Shown here: positions 36,734-47,911 of the stretch, piece after piece
Layout of the letters: the number at the start of each line of letters is the position of its first letter
Position numbering within the stretch: position 1 is the first letter of the stretch
NCBI GenBank assembly: GCA_038049695.1
Contig: CP142459.1
Location: 65,402,001 to 65,466,000 of the forward strand
Direction: 5' to 3'
From: Cinnamomum chago
Taxonomy: Eukaryota; Streptophyta; Magnoliopsida; Laurales; Lauraceae
DNA length: 64,000 nucleotides
Notes under the pieces: generated by a model
What the model saw: only the letters and a program-made list of their open reading frames with translations
What the model was told of the DNA's origin: nothing
Database searches by the model: none
Program-made: the position numbers and the translations under genes

Positions 36734-38295
36734 TCATTCTGTGGTTTTCTCTGCATTTTCTTTCCTGTAAGCCTGGAGCCTTTCCCTTAACTTCTTACTC
36801 TTTTCATGGTTCACCTTGCGCTTCAAAGCTTTCTGTCACAAAGTGGAAATTACAATGTAGCATGCTTGAAATGATCTAGTAAACCTTTTAAATATAAGGA
36901 ATATACATACAGCCAAGACTCAGAAATTTAGAACTCACTTCTTCACGAAAACAGTGATCAAGCTTTATCTTGAGCTCTGTACACTCGTTAAAGAATTTTG
37001 CAATAGGATGATCTGCATGGCACTTCTGGAACTGTTCAATAATCTGTGGAAAAGCAATCAAATGGTAAAAATCTATTCCCTGCGTTGGCGTTGCATTTGT
37101 TCAGGAGATACAGATTTTCTAAGAAGTGAATTGGATAGCACATAATGTCAATGTCATTTTTTTTTTTTTTTTTTTTTTGGGGGGGCTTTAAATGTTTAAG
37201 CCTAGATTATTATTATTTTCCCTTGAAATGTTGACAAGATTGATAAAGATTGTAATGTTATTTATTTAATCTGGGAAGAGAACAAAAGAGCAGGGAACTT
37301 ATAAGATCTATGAGCTAACTCTCTTGGAGAGTCTAAAGAAAGAATAAAGGAAAACAAAATCAGAATTCCAAAGAACACAAGTTGTAAAAGGAAATATGAA
37401 GCTGAGATATTTTGATATGGTTTTTTGAATTTAATGCAGCGAAGAAGGCAAGCAGACAAACAAACAAACAGATATAGCGAAGGAGTTCAAATTCTTGAAT
37501 TTTGCTGTCATTATCATCCAAAAGAGGTCAAATACAGAAATTCTTCCTCTAATCCCATAAACCCAAAGTAAATCCCACAACAAAGTAAATCTAACACCTA
37601 CCTCATGCGCATGTTAGCGAACACCACCTATCTATTTACTAAAAAAAAATTCACATTTTTATAGCCTAAAAACAAAATTAAAAGTCCCACAAGGCCGAAA
37701 CCTAAAACAAAATTCATCTAAACATCCAAACAGGTCAAAATATTTCAGCTTCCATGCATCAAAAGACCATATCAAATTCAAACCCATATTCTGCCTCTTG
37801 AGTGTGGAGGTCCTCGTTTGAGCACTATTTCTCACCCCCAATGGTGCCCAAATGAAGGGAAGAAAAACAAATTCCAAATATGAAGACAGTATTTTTGGGT
37901 ATGATTCGGGCGTCCAATGTGGGCCATGGACGGCATAGTTATCTTTCCTCATTGGAGATCTCCATTTACCATTCTCACTAGGCAAATGATAGCACCATAG
38001 CAGAGTACTTTAGCCATGGAAAGATGCATTCATTTTTTTCCATGGGAAACCTATTCTATTGTGAAATATTGATTATTACATTTCTTAGATCTCCTTTCCA
38101 TCATTAATTGAAAAAGGAGATTTAAGAAAGAAACCTCATGATAAACATAAAATGAACACAAAATACCATTCAAAAAAAAAAAAAAATGAACACAAAATGA
38201 CCACAGATCAAACAGAAGACAGTAAAATAAAACACAGCACAGAAACATACTTCAGCGCACATTGGGTGCCTATGTACAGTAAGAGGAGGATGCAT
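36734..38295 (-). CDS. CMC2: CMC2-like cytochrome c oxidase assembly protein, copy A
   Basis: Three exons on the minus strand: 38295-38251, 37043-36939 and 36832-36734. All phases are 0, with GT-AG ends, giving 82 residues. It has a CHCH fold with twin CX9C motifs (C13/C23 and C36/C46), which form two disulfides in the mitochondrial intermembrane space. Family members help assemble cytochrome c oxidase. It starts MHPPLTVHRHPMC, typical of plant CMC2. The C-terminal end is lysine- and arginine-rich. An acceptor (tgtgtag) just before gtttgagcacgat and the ATG suggests a 5' untranslated intron, with a leader exon probably near 39250-39450 beside a GA/CT tract. The gene converges on the SWIB/Plus3 gene. 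The predicted protein is identical to copy B. Confidence 0.9.
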
Positions 38296-39431
38296 ATCGT
38301 GCTCAAACCTACACAGCAACAGCAACAGCATCAGTAATCAGCTTCATCTCATTTTATATCAATATCATGGTATAACAAGATGATGGGAAAGCTACCACTG
38401 TGCACTTAAACATGGATGAAACTAACAACTTCCTTTGAAGACTGCAATTATGTAATAAAACAGAGGAAAGATGATAGCTTAGAGAAGTAAAACCAACCAC
38501 TTGTGACACTGTTTCACTGCATCAAGCCTACAATAGTGCTATAATGTAGGGACAAAATTGGTTAAGTTGAATCTCATTCTCATGGGGTTGTCAATCTAGA
38601 CCAGCACAGAATGAAGGTGCATTTTTATTTAATATAGTGCCATAACTTGACATAGTAACTAGAATTTAAAAAAAAAAAATCTACACATAATTGGATCGGC
38701 CAAATTTATTTACTCCTGGATTTTGGGAAAGAGAAGTTTTCCTAATTTTGTTGAGCTTCTCTAGTGCTAGTCTTTCTTAAAAAAAAACAAATTTGATTTC
38801 TTTTTTTTCTTTCTACTTCCAAAATTCTGTCTAGTCTCACACACAAAATGATCAATTCATCCAAATTGACATGTAATGAATTCATCCAAATTGTTGGGAT
38901 CCTACTACAGGTTTTGAAGAAAGGCGCAAGGTTGCCTTTGTTCCATCCTGATTTGGGAATAGAGAAGAGATTTCACAAAATTTCAGGGTTCTTCTAGTGC
39001 TAGATTTTTCTAAATCAAATATTTTGCTAGCCCAAAATGGTGAGGAGGCGAACAATTACGACTGAAAAAAGGCGCAATCATACCAGCACTAATACACCTG
39101 ATCCCATTACAACACAGCCCAAACAAAATGCTAGTTCTTCTCAATACCTTACTCCAATCATTCTGAACTTGTAAAATTTGCATACACAAATGACTATGAA
39201 TCTACAAAATCAATCATGAATGGAAGCCCTAATACACAATTAACATCATCATCATTGAAACAAAAGAAAACCCTAGAGGATGTGAGACAGGAAGAGTAAA
39301 AGAAGGATACGAACTCAGACAAAGATAGGGTATTAAATAATTGTGCTTGTGTTTTCTTCTTCTTCTTCCTTTCTCCGGTTACTTCTTCCTCTCTGGATAG
39401 GAACTAGGAAATCTGCAGAAAGCCCTAAAAC

Positions 39432-39435
<4 letters not shown>

Positions 39436-39464
<29 letters not shown>
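39436..39464. repeat. (CT)n tract in copy A leader region
   Basis: A CT run (GA on the minus strand) upstream of the CMC2 copy A coding region, in the likely promoter or leader. The matching tract in copy B (47172-47210) is longer. Confidence 0.85.
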
Positions 39465-39467
<3 letters not shown>

Positions 39468-39609
39468 TTTTTTCTTTTCTTGGAGAGAGGAGTGGGTCAA
39501 GTTAAATGGGTCGACCTGCATCTAGTGAGGATTTCACAGGTCGGGTCGAGTGGACCCGTAATGGCTGTGAGTTGGGTCATCTTATTCTTAGTTTGGTCTA
39601 AATAAAGTG

Positions 39610-39735
39610 TTTTTTTTTTCTAACATAGGTTCCTAATCCTTTGAGCTAGACGAATTTCTTCGAGCCCAGAGAGAAGCCGGGTAAAACCCCTATGACCCCC
39701 AGGTGGTAGTACTAGTGGACCCAACCTACGATTAC
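39610..39735 (-). mobile_element. SINE fragment, copy A
   Basis: On the minus strand it matches the 3' part of the SINE at 53887-54066 (cccggcttctctctgggctc, ttaggaacct, A-rich tail). The 5' B-box part is degraded. It is present at the same place in duplication copy B, so it predates the duplication. Confidence 0.6.
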
Positions 39736-40812
39736 TGAAGAAGGGAGAGGCGAGGATCGATATCATATCAGGACCTCTAGCTCTTGAAGAGAACTTTCAT
39801 TATTTTCTAATAGACTACATCAAGTGAGAGGGTTGTTCTCATACACCTTTGATCGTTTATTACTTAAAAAAAAAAGTGGTTATATGTAAATTTCCTTTAA
39901 AAATGTCCTAATTTGCATTTTAACCATATACCCAATTTACAGGGCCCATCTGGTGCCTGGTATGGCCAGGCCCGGCCCAGAATGCCAGCAGCCTAGGTAG
40001 AGTCATGACTTTGGAAAAGAAGTTGGAAAATGCCATTTAATGCAAAAGGGTTTTCCTTCCATTGGCATTCAATGCCATTTGCTACACTTACCTTTCACAC
40101 CATCTCCATTCTCCAATAAATGAACACATACTATTTCTTCTCCCTTCCTCCATTGACCAATTCAGAGATAGTATATTGATTACTGGAATTATATTGATTA
40201 TAAATGGTCTTGTAGGCGCCAAATTGGTCATTTAAAAGGTTTTCCTGTTTGAATTATGAATTTCTTGTCATGCAAATCAATACCATTTCCAACAATAATT
40301 TGAGGGATGCTCTTTGTTGCAGAACAGAAGCAGCCCACTCGAAACAACACACTAATTCGGGTGGTGTTACTGATTGAGTTAACTACAAAGCGCTATTCCG
40401 GATGTCTACTGTTCCAGAAACGGCTGCAGAAACAAATGCACTGAAACTAATCCACCAATTCGCAGTGACAAAGGAGGGGGGGAAATGGTGCAAGTGAAGC
40501 ATTTCATCACATAGGACAAAGCATGAAAAAGTGAGCCCTTCGCCTTGATGTGACCAAGGCCTTGGATGGGAATTGGTTACTTATGATTAAGATTCAACGG
40601 TTTAGGAAATGGGCTTTAATTGATGCACTCAGTTTGACAACTGCTCAAACAACAAATTTGGTCTGTGAAACATTAAGACTGACAATGTGAAATTTTGTAT
40701 AGCAAAAAATGTATGTAGTTTTGACTGTTATTTTGCTGACAAACAGGAATTTGTGAATAGGTTTCTTTCTGATTCCATATCTTTTATCATGCCCTCTCCC
40801 AGTTTCTTGACA

Positions 40813-43800
40813 TCATTCTGTGGTTTTCTCTGCATTTTCTTTCCTGTAAGCCTGGAGCCTTTCCCTTAACTTCTTACTCTTTTCATGGTTCACCTTGCGC
40901 TTCAAAGCTTTCTGTCACAAAGTGGAAATTACAATGTAGCATGCTTGAAATGATCTAGTAAACCTTTTAAATATAAGGAATATACATACAACCAAGACTC
41001 AGAAATTTAGAACTCACTTCTTCACGAAAACAGTGATCAAGCTTTATCTTGAGCTCTGTACACTCGTTAAAGAATTTTGCAATAGGATGATCTGCATGGC
41101 ACTTCTGGAACTGTTCAATAATCTGTGGAAAAGCAATCAAATGGTAAAAATCTATTCCCTGCGTTGGCGTTGCATTTGTTCAGCAGATACAGATTTTCTA
41201 AGAAGTGAATTGGATAGCACATAATGTCAATGTCAAATTTTTTTTTTTTTTTTTTTTTGGGGGCTTTAAATGTTTAAGCCTAGATTATTATTTTTTCCCT
41301 TGAAATGTTGACAAGATTGATAAAGATTGTAATGTTATTTATTTAATCTGGAAAGAGAACGAAAGAGCAGGGAACTTATAAGATCTATGAGCTAACTCTC
41401 TTCGAGAGTCTAAAGAAAGAATAAAGGAAAACAAAATCAGAATTCCAAAGAACACAAGTTGTAAAAGGAAATATGAAGCTGAGATATTTTGATATGGTTT
41501 TTTGAATTTAATGCAGCGAAGAAGGCAAGCAGACAAACAAACAAACAGATATAGCGAAGGAGTTCAAATTCTTGAATTTTGCTGTCATTATCATCCAAAA
41601 GAGGTCAAATACAGAAATTCTTCCTCTAATCCCATAAACCCAAAGTAAATCCCACAACAAAGTAAATCTAACACCTACCTCATGCGCATGTTAGCGAACA
41701 CCACCTATCTATTTACTAAAAAAAAAAATCACATTTTTATAGCCTAAAAACAAAATTAAAAGTCCCACAAGGCCGAAACCTAAAACAAAATTCATCTAAA
41801 CATCCAAACAGGTCAAAATATTTCAGCTTCCATGCATCAAAAGACCATATCAAATTCAAACCCATATTCTGCCTCTTGAGTGTGGAGGTCCTCGTTTGAG
41901 CACTATTTCTCACTAGGCCTGTCAATGGGCCGGGCCGGGCCTGGGCTTGGGTTGTCCAATCCCGTCCCGAAAATAGGACGGGCCTGCCAGTTGTTGTCCA
42001 ATCCCGGCCCTAAATTGAACGGGCCTACATCTGATCCCGTCCCTTACGGGCCCGGGCTGGGAGAGGGTCGGGCCTGGGCTTAGCCCGACCCTGGAGATAA
42101 GCAAAACATTCTCTAATTATTCCTACTGTCACCAGACACCCGGTGTGAACTGGACTTTAAACCCTCCTCCTTCTTCCGGACTTGGGACCGGCAATGCAAT
42201 GCAACAAGCAACATGGGGGAGTTAAAAACATAAAATGAAACGGAGATACATCCACAGGAAATCGGAAATGGGCAAAACGAAAAACAAAGAAAATCTAATT
42301 GATTCATATTTTCATTACTCAACCATGCAATCACAAATTAAGAGAAGTAAAAAAGGTAACAAATTTACCTTATGCAGTATCTATGAGACGTTAGCCCGTG
42401 AGTAGAAATATTGAGCATAGACTGAGAGATAGAAAAAGGAAGAGGGAGAAGAAGAAAGATAGAAATAGAGAATAGGGGAGATGTAGGGAGGGTGACAGTG
42501 AGAGAGGGTATAAGGCGACGACTAGGCGAGGGAGGAAAAAAAAGAGGGATAGGGAGGGAGGCAGCTTCAGCACTGCGTGCGACGGTGCGAGAGGGGTAGC
42601 CGGCAGCATTAGCGTGCGTACGTCGTGCGACGGTGAGAGGGCTCGCAGTGACGACGAGAGTAGAGAACCGTGACCGAGAGCAGATAGCTGAAGAGGCAGA
42701 GTGCTGAGAGCGATTGAGCCTATGTTTGGCATCTCTATTTCATGCATCTATTTCTCTAAATGTCTAAATCGGACAGAGGTTTGAACAATTAGAGCGTTTG
42801 GCACAAAATTCTAGACTCTGTCAGCTTTAAACATTTAGAGGCAAATCCTTTAAAATCCAAATGCTCCAAAAGTTGGCAATGAGAAATAGAGCTTTTTGGT
42901 CTTAAAATATAGAGGCGAGGTATTTAAAATATATTCGTGCGTTACCAAACGCGTTTTTTTAATTCTAGCCTCTTTTTTTTATGACTCTTTTTTTAATGGC
43001 TCTATTTTAGATGGATCTAAAAAACCAAAAAAAGTAGAGATACCAAATGTGGGATTTTTTAGGATTCCCCATTGCATTGTCTTATAAAAGAGATGGAGGG
43101 CGCAGTTACAAGAATGCCCCTCCTAATTAGCCGTTTTTTTACTGTTAGTGAGGGCTAGTTATAAAATTTTTAACAAAATTAACTTGGAGCGGGCCGGGCC
43201 GGGGCAGAACGGGCTGGGCATTCTCTGCCCAGTCCCAGTCCCATTTTGGCCGGGCTTTAAAATTATTGACCAAGCCCAACCCACTGGGCTCAAATTTTTT
43301 TATAAAGCCCAGTATTTTCGGGCTTGGGACGGGCTTTCTCTCCGTTTCAACCCGGCCCATTGACAGGCCTATTTCTCACCCAATGGTGCCCAAATGAAGG
43401 GAAGAAAAACAAATTCCAAATATGAAGACAGTATTTTTGGGTATGATTCGGGCGTCCAATGTGGGCCATGGACGGCATAGTTATCTTTCCTCATTGGAGA
43501 TCTCCATTTACCATTCTCACTAGGCAAATGATAGCGCCATAGCAGAGTACTTTAGCCATGGAAAGATGCATTCATTTTTTTCCATGGGAAACCTATTCTA
43601 TTGTGAAATATTGATTATTACATTTCTTTGATTTCCTTTCCATCATTAATTGAACAAGGAGATTTAAGAAAGAAACCTCATGATAAACATAAAATGAACA
43701 CAAAATACCATTCAAAAAAAAAAATGAACACAAAATGACCACAGATCAAACAGAAGACAGTAAAATAAAACACAGCACAGAAACATACTTCAGCGCACAT

Positions 43801-43833
43801 TGGGTGCCTATGTACAGTAAGAGGAGGATGCAT
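40813..43833 (-). CDS. CMC2: CMC2-like cytochrome c oxidase assembly protein, copy B
   Basis: Exons on the minus strand: 43833-43789, 41122-41018 and 40911-40813. The protein is the same 82-residue twin-CX9C protein as copy A. Intron 1 is 2.67 kb because a 1.46-kb hAT element sits in it, compared with 1.2 kb in copy A. A second hAT element lies 76 bases before the start codon, apparently in the 5' untranslated intron. The frame is intact and all splice sites are kept, so the copy may still be expressed, though splicing or promoter distance could differ from copy A. Confidence 0.88.
41914..43371. mobile_element. Non-autonomous hAT element 1
   Basis: It has 21-base perfect inverted ends beginning TAGGCCTGTCAATGGGCC. 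An 8-base target duplication, tttctcac, flanks it (41906-41913 and 43372-43379). The interior is GC-rich near the ends (gggcc repeats), has a GA-rich middle and has no transposase. A nested inverted-repeat piece may lie at about 42726-43053 (tttggcatctctat at one end, its near complement at the other). It is inserted in intron 1 of CMC2 copy B. Confidence 0.9.
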
Positions 43834-43909
43834 ATCGTGCTCAAACCTACACAGCAACAGCAACAGCATCAGTAATCAGCTTCATCTCATTTTATATCAA
43901 TATCATGGT

Positions 43910-46094
43910 CAGAGGCGGACCCAGGATTTTCATTTAGGTGGGGCGGAACTTTTGCTAGAATTTTTTCACATCAACAATAACAAAAGAAAAAATGTATTCC
44001 ATGTAAATAGATGCAAAATTTTCTCATCAGTCCAAAGTGAAGAAATAAAAGATGTGCTATAGAACGGAGAACATCACATATTCACATGAATCTCCTTATC
44101 TCATTTACCCAAATAAAATAAAATCAAATAAAAATAAAATCACAACTAAAAGAAGAAACAAAAGCATAAATGTGAATGTGATCGAGTCAGTCACAATCAA
44201 ATCACCCTTTTTCCCTAATTCCCTCCATAAATGTGATCAAGTCAGTCAGTGAACGACATCCCTACACTTTGATTTCCCTAATTCCCTCCATTTATCAGAG
44301 AAAGAGAGACAGAGAGAGAGTCAGAGAGAAAATATTCTTCTCAAGTTGAGATATCATACTGGATTCATGGATCTCTAGGCCTCTTAATCTATATATGTGG
44401 GTCGCCTTGTCGCCGATCCAAATCATTAACATCATGGGCCACTGCATCAATGCCACTAATCAAATGCCAGCCATACCAGAATATCTCACCATACAACACC
44501 ACGAACCTCACCTTTGAGTATGCCTAGCAGCTGTAATTCTTTTTTAATTATGTGCAGGCTCATCAAGGAGATTTTGGAGGCATGGATAGGACCCATTACA
44601 TCAACAGACCCAGATTGCATTCCTGCTTTTCTTGATTATGCAAAACACTGCTAAATAAAACCCTGGTTTGCATTTAATATAACTTGGTATGTACCAAGGT
44701 TTCACTTCCTTCAACTCAATCACCCTTTTCTCATTTTTAATAGAATAGAGGGCACTGAAATCTCACTTCAAAAGAAAAGGGAAAACTAAAACATAAACCC
44801 TAATCACAAGAGAATAAATCTTGAATTTGGATGGGCAGCATTCAGTAGGGGCTCATTTGATTTGAATGTTAGGATTTCTAAGACTTCTTTGGCTTTTTGT
44901 CATTTTAGGGAGATGGGAAGGACTATTTTTATTGATGGTGTGGGACGTTGAACAGGGGTAGGAGAAGGCTATAAGAAGAGCTCTTTTTGTCTGACTAGAG
45001 GCCCCAGTTGCAGCAAGAAAGCTAGATCTTTCTGAGCTTCTTCAAAAGTTGTTCTGTTCCTTCATCTCATCATATCATCATCCCTCCCTCATTGAACCCA
45101 ATACTATCATGGCCTCTTCCAATAGACACTGGCCCAGCATGTTTAAGTCCAAGCCTTGCAAGTTGCAACACTCATCACCAATGGCAGCACGACATCAACT
45201 CATCTCTCACATCAAATACATACCAGAAAGCAACTGAAGTTTTATCTTCAAATTTTCTCATCAGTCCAAAGTGAAGAAATAAAAGATGTGCTATAGAACT
45301 GAGAACATCACATATTCACATGCATCTCCTTATCTCATTTACCCAAATAAAATAAAATCAAATCAAATAAGAAATCTCAACTAAAAGAAGCAAACAAAAG
45401 CATATACGTGAATGTGATCGAGTCAGTCAACAATCAAAACCCTCCATTTTCCCTAATTCCCTCCATAAATGTGATCAAGTCAGTTAGTCAATGATATCTC
45501 TACATTTTGATTTCATTTCCCTCATTCCCTCCATTTATCAGAGAAAGAGAGACAGAGAGAGTCAGAGAGAACATATTCTTCTCAATCACCCTTTTCTCAT
45601 TTTTTATAGAACAGAGGCCAGAGAAACTGAAATCATCACTTCAAAAAAAAAAAAAAAAACAAGGAAAACTAAAACAGTAAAACATAAACCCTAATGTGCA
45701 AAGGAGGAAGAGAGGAAGGAAAAGAAGAAAGGAAACTGCACAAACCCTAGCCAGAGAGGGAGAGGGAGAGAGAAGCTACAGAGAGAGGGAGAGAGATTTA
45801 CCTTAATCGTCGATCCTCAAAGGAAGAGGGTAGAGCGCAAGAGCGGAAGAGGGAAGAGGGAAGAGCGGAAGAGCAGAAGAGCAAAAGAGCCAAACAGCCA
45901 AAGAAGTTTTTTTTTTTTCGTTCTCCCTTCTTGACATGGGGCAGAGCAGAAGAGCCGAAGAGGTTCTGTTTTTGCTTCTCCCTTCTTGACCTGGGGCGTG
46001 GATTGAGATGATGTGGGGCGTGGACCAAGGCCCAACACTATTTCAAGAGGATTTTGAAATTTGACCTGGGGCGGTCAGCATGGGTCCGCCTCTG
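43910..46094. mobile_element. Non-autonomous hAT element 2 (Tip100-like ends)
   Basis: The ends are CAGAGGCGGACCCA and its complement, the type seen in Tip100-like hAT elements. The 8-base target duplication atcatggt lies at 43902-43909 and 46095-46102. There is no transposase frame. Inside, about 44015-44340 is repeated at 45249-45585, and 44714-44810 is repeated at 45582-45692, so the interior is an internal duplication with extra sequence (about 44341-44713) in one arm. Confidence 0.9.
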
Positions 46095-47168
46095 ATCATG
46101 GTATAACAAGATCATGGGAAAGCTACCACTGTGCACTTAAACATGGATGAAACTAACAACTTCCTTTGAAGACTGCAATTATGTAATAAAACAAAGGAAA
46201 GATGATAGCTTAGAGAAGTAAAACCAACCACTTGTGACACTGTTTCACTGCATCAAGACTACAATAGTGCTATAATGTAGGGACAAAATTGGTTAAGTTG
46301 AATCTCATTCTCATGGGGTTGTCAATCTAGACCAGCACAGAATGAAGGTGCATTTTTATTTAATATAGTGCCATAACTTGACATAGTAACTAGAATTTTA
46401 AAAAAAAAAAATCTACACATAATTGGATCAGCCAAATTTATTTACTCCTGGATTTTGGGAAAGAGAAGTTTTCCTAATTTTGTTGAGCTTCTCTAGTGCT
46501 AGTCTTTCTTTTCTTAAAAAAAAAAAATTTTGATTTCTTTTTTTTCTTTCTACTTCCAAAATTCTGTCTAGTCTCACACACAAAATGATCAATTCATCCA
46601 AATTGACATGTAATGAATTCATCCAAATTGTTGGGATCCTACTACTGGTTTTGAAGAAAGGCGCAAGGTTGCCTTTGTTCCATCCTGATTTGGGAACAGA
46701 GAAGAGATTTCACAAAATTTCAGGGTTCTTCTAGTGCTAGATTTTTCTAAATCAAATATTTTGCTAGCCCAAAATGGTGAGGAGGCGAACAATTACGACC
46801 GAAAAAAGGCGCAATCATACCAGCGCTAATACACCTGATCCCATTACAACACAACCCAAACAAAATGCTAGTTCTTCTCAATACCTTACTCCAATCATTC
46901 TGAAGTTGTAAAATTTGCATACACAAATGACTATGAATCTACAAAATCAATCATGAATGGAAGCCCTAATACAGAATTAACATCATCATCATTGAAACAA
47001 AAGAAAACCCTAGAGGATGTGAGACAGGAAGAGTAAAAGAAGGATACGAACTCAGACAAAGATAGGGTATTAAATAATTGTGCTTGTGTTTTCTTCTTCT
47101 TCTTCCTTTCTCCTGTTACTTCTTCCTTTCTGGATAGGAACTAGGAAATCTGCAGAAAGCCCTAAAAC

Positions 47169-47171
<3 letters not shown>

Positions 47172-47210
<39 letters not shown>
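47172..47210. repeat. (CT)n tract in copy B leader region
   Basis: Longer counterpart of the 39436-39464 tract, upstream of CMC2 copy B on the minus strand. Confidence 0.85.
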
Positions 47211-47214
<4 letters not shown>

Positions 47215-47349
47215 TTCTTTTCCTGTAGAGAGGAGTGGGTCAAGTTAATTGGGTCGACCTGCATCTAGTGAGGATTTCACGGGTCGGGTCGAGTGGACCC
47301 GTAATGGCTGTGAGTTGGGTCATCTTATTCTTAGTTTGGTCTAAATAAA

Positions 47350-47475
47350 GTGTTTTTGTTTCCCTAACAGAGAGTTCCTAATCCTTTGGGCTAGACGAAT
47401 TTCTTCGGGCCCAGAGAGAAGCCGGGTAAAACCCCTATGGCCCCCAAGTGGTAGTACTAGTGGACCCAACCTTCG
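47350..47475 (-). mobile_element. SINE fragment, copy B
   Basis: Duplicate of the SINE fragment at 39610-39735, carried along with the segmental duplication. Confidence 0.6.
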
Positions 47476-47911
47476 GTTACTGAAGAAGGGAGAGGCGGGG
47501 ATCGATATCATATCAGGACCTCTAGCTCTTGAAGAGAACTTTCATTATTTTCTAATAGACTACATCAAGTGAGAGGGTTGTTCTCATACACCTTTGATTG
47601 TTTATTACTTAAAAAAAAAGTGGTTATATGTAAATTTCCTTTTAAAATGTCCTAATTTGCATTTTAACCATATACCCAATTTACAGGGCCCATCTGGTGC
47701 CTGGTATGGCCAGGCCCGGCCCAGAATGCCAGCAGCCTAGGTAGAGTCATGACTTTGGAAAAGAAGTTGGAAAATGCCATTTAATGCAAAAGGGTTTTCC
47801 TTCCATTGGCATTCAAAGCCACTTGCTACACTTACCTTTCACACCATCTCCAATAAATGAACACATACTATTTCTTCTCCCTTCCTCCATTGACCAATTC
47901 AGAGATAGTAT

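Larger units (their letters stand above)
36100..40174. repeat. Segmental tandem duplication, copy A
   Basis: This 4.07-kb unit starts gattactggaattat and ends ttcagagatagtat. Copy B follows directly. The copies are nearly identical apart from scattered point and homopolymer changes, plus two transposon insertions in copy B. The unit contains a probable 3' untranslated exon of the SWIB/Plus3 gene (from 36245) and a complete CMC2-like gene with its 5' leader region. Confidence 0.92.
40175..47911. repeat. Segmental tandem duplication, copy B
   Basis: Same unit as copy A, but 7.74 kb long. Removing the two hAT elements and one 8-bp target duplication each leaves 4.08 kb, equal to copy A. Both insertion sites are empty in copy A; the second is clean, and the first differs only by two Cs beside the target site. 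The insertions therefore followed the duplication, or were never in copy A. Confidence 0.92.

Noticed and set aside
36608..37145. Plus-strand short frames, repeated at 40687-41224
   Set aside because: Antisense shadows of CMC2 exons 3 and 2; they repeat only because the whole block is duplicated.
42391..42747. Minus-strand frame of 118 codons in hAT element 1
   Set aside because: Low-complexity L/S-rich translation of a GA-rich tract; no transposase motif.
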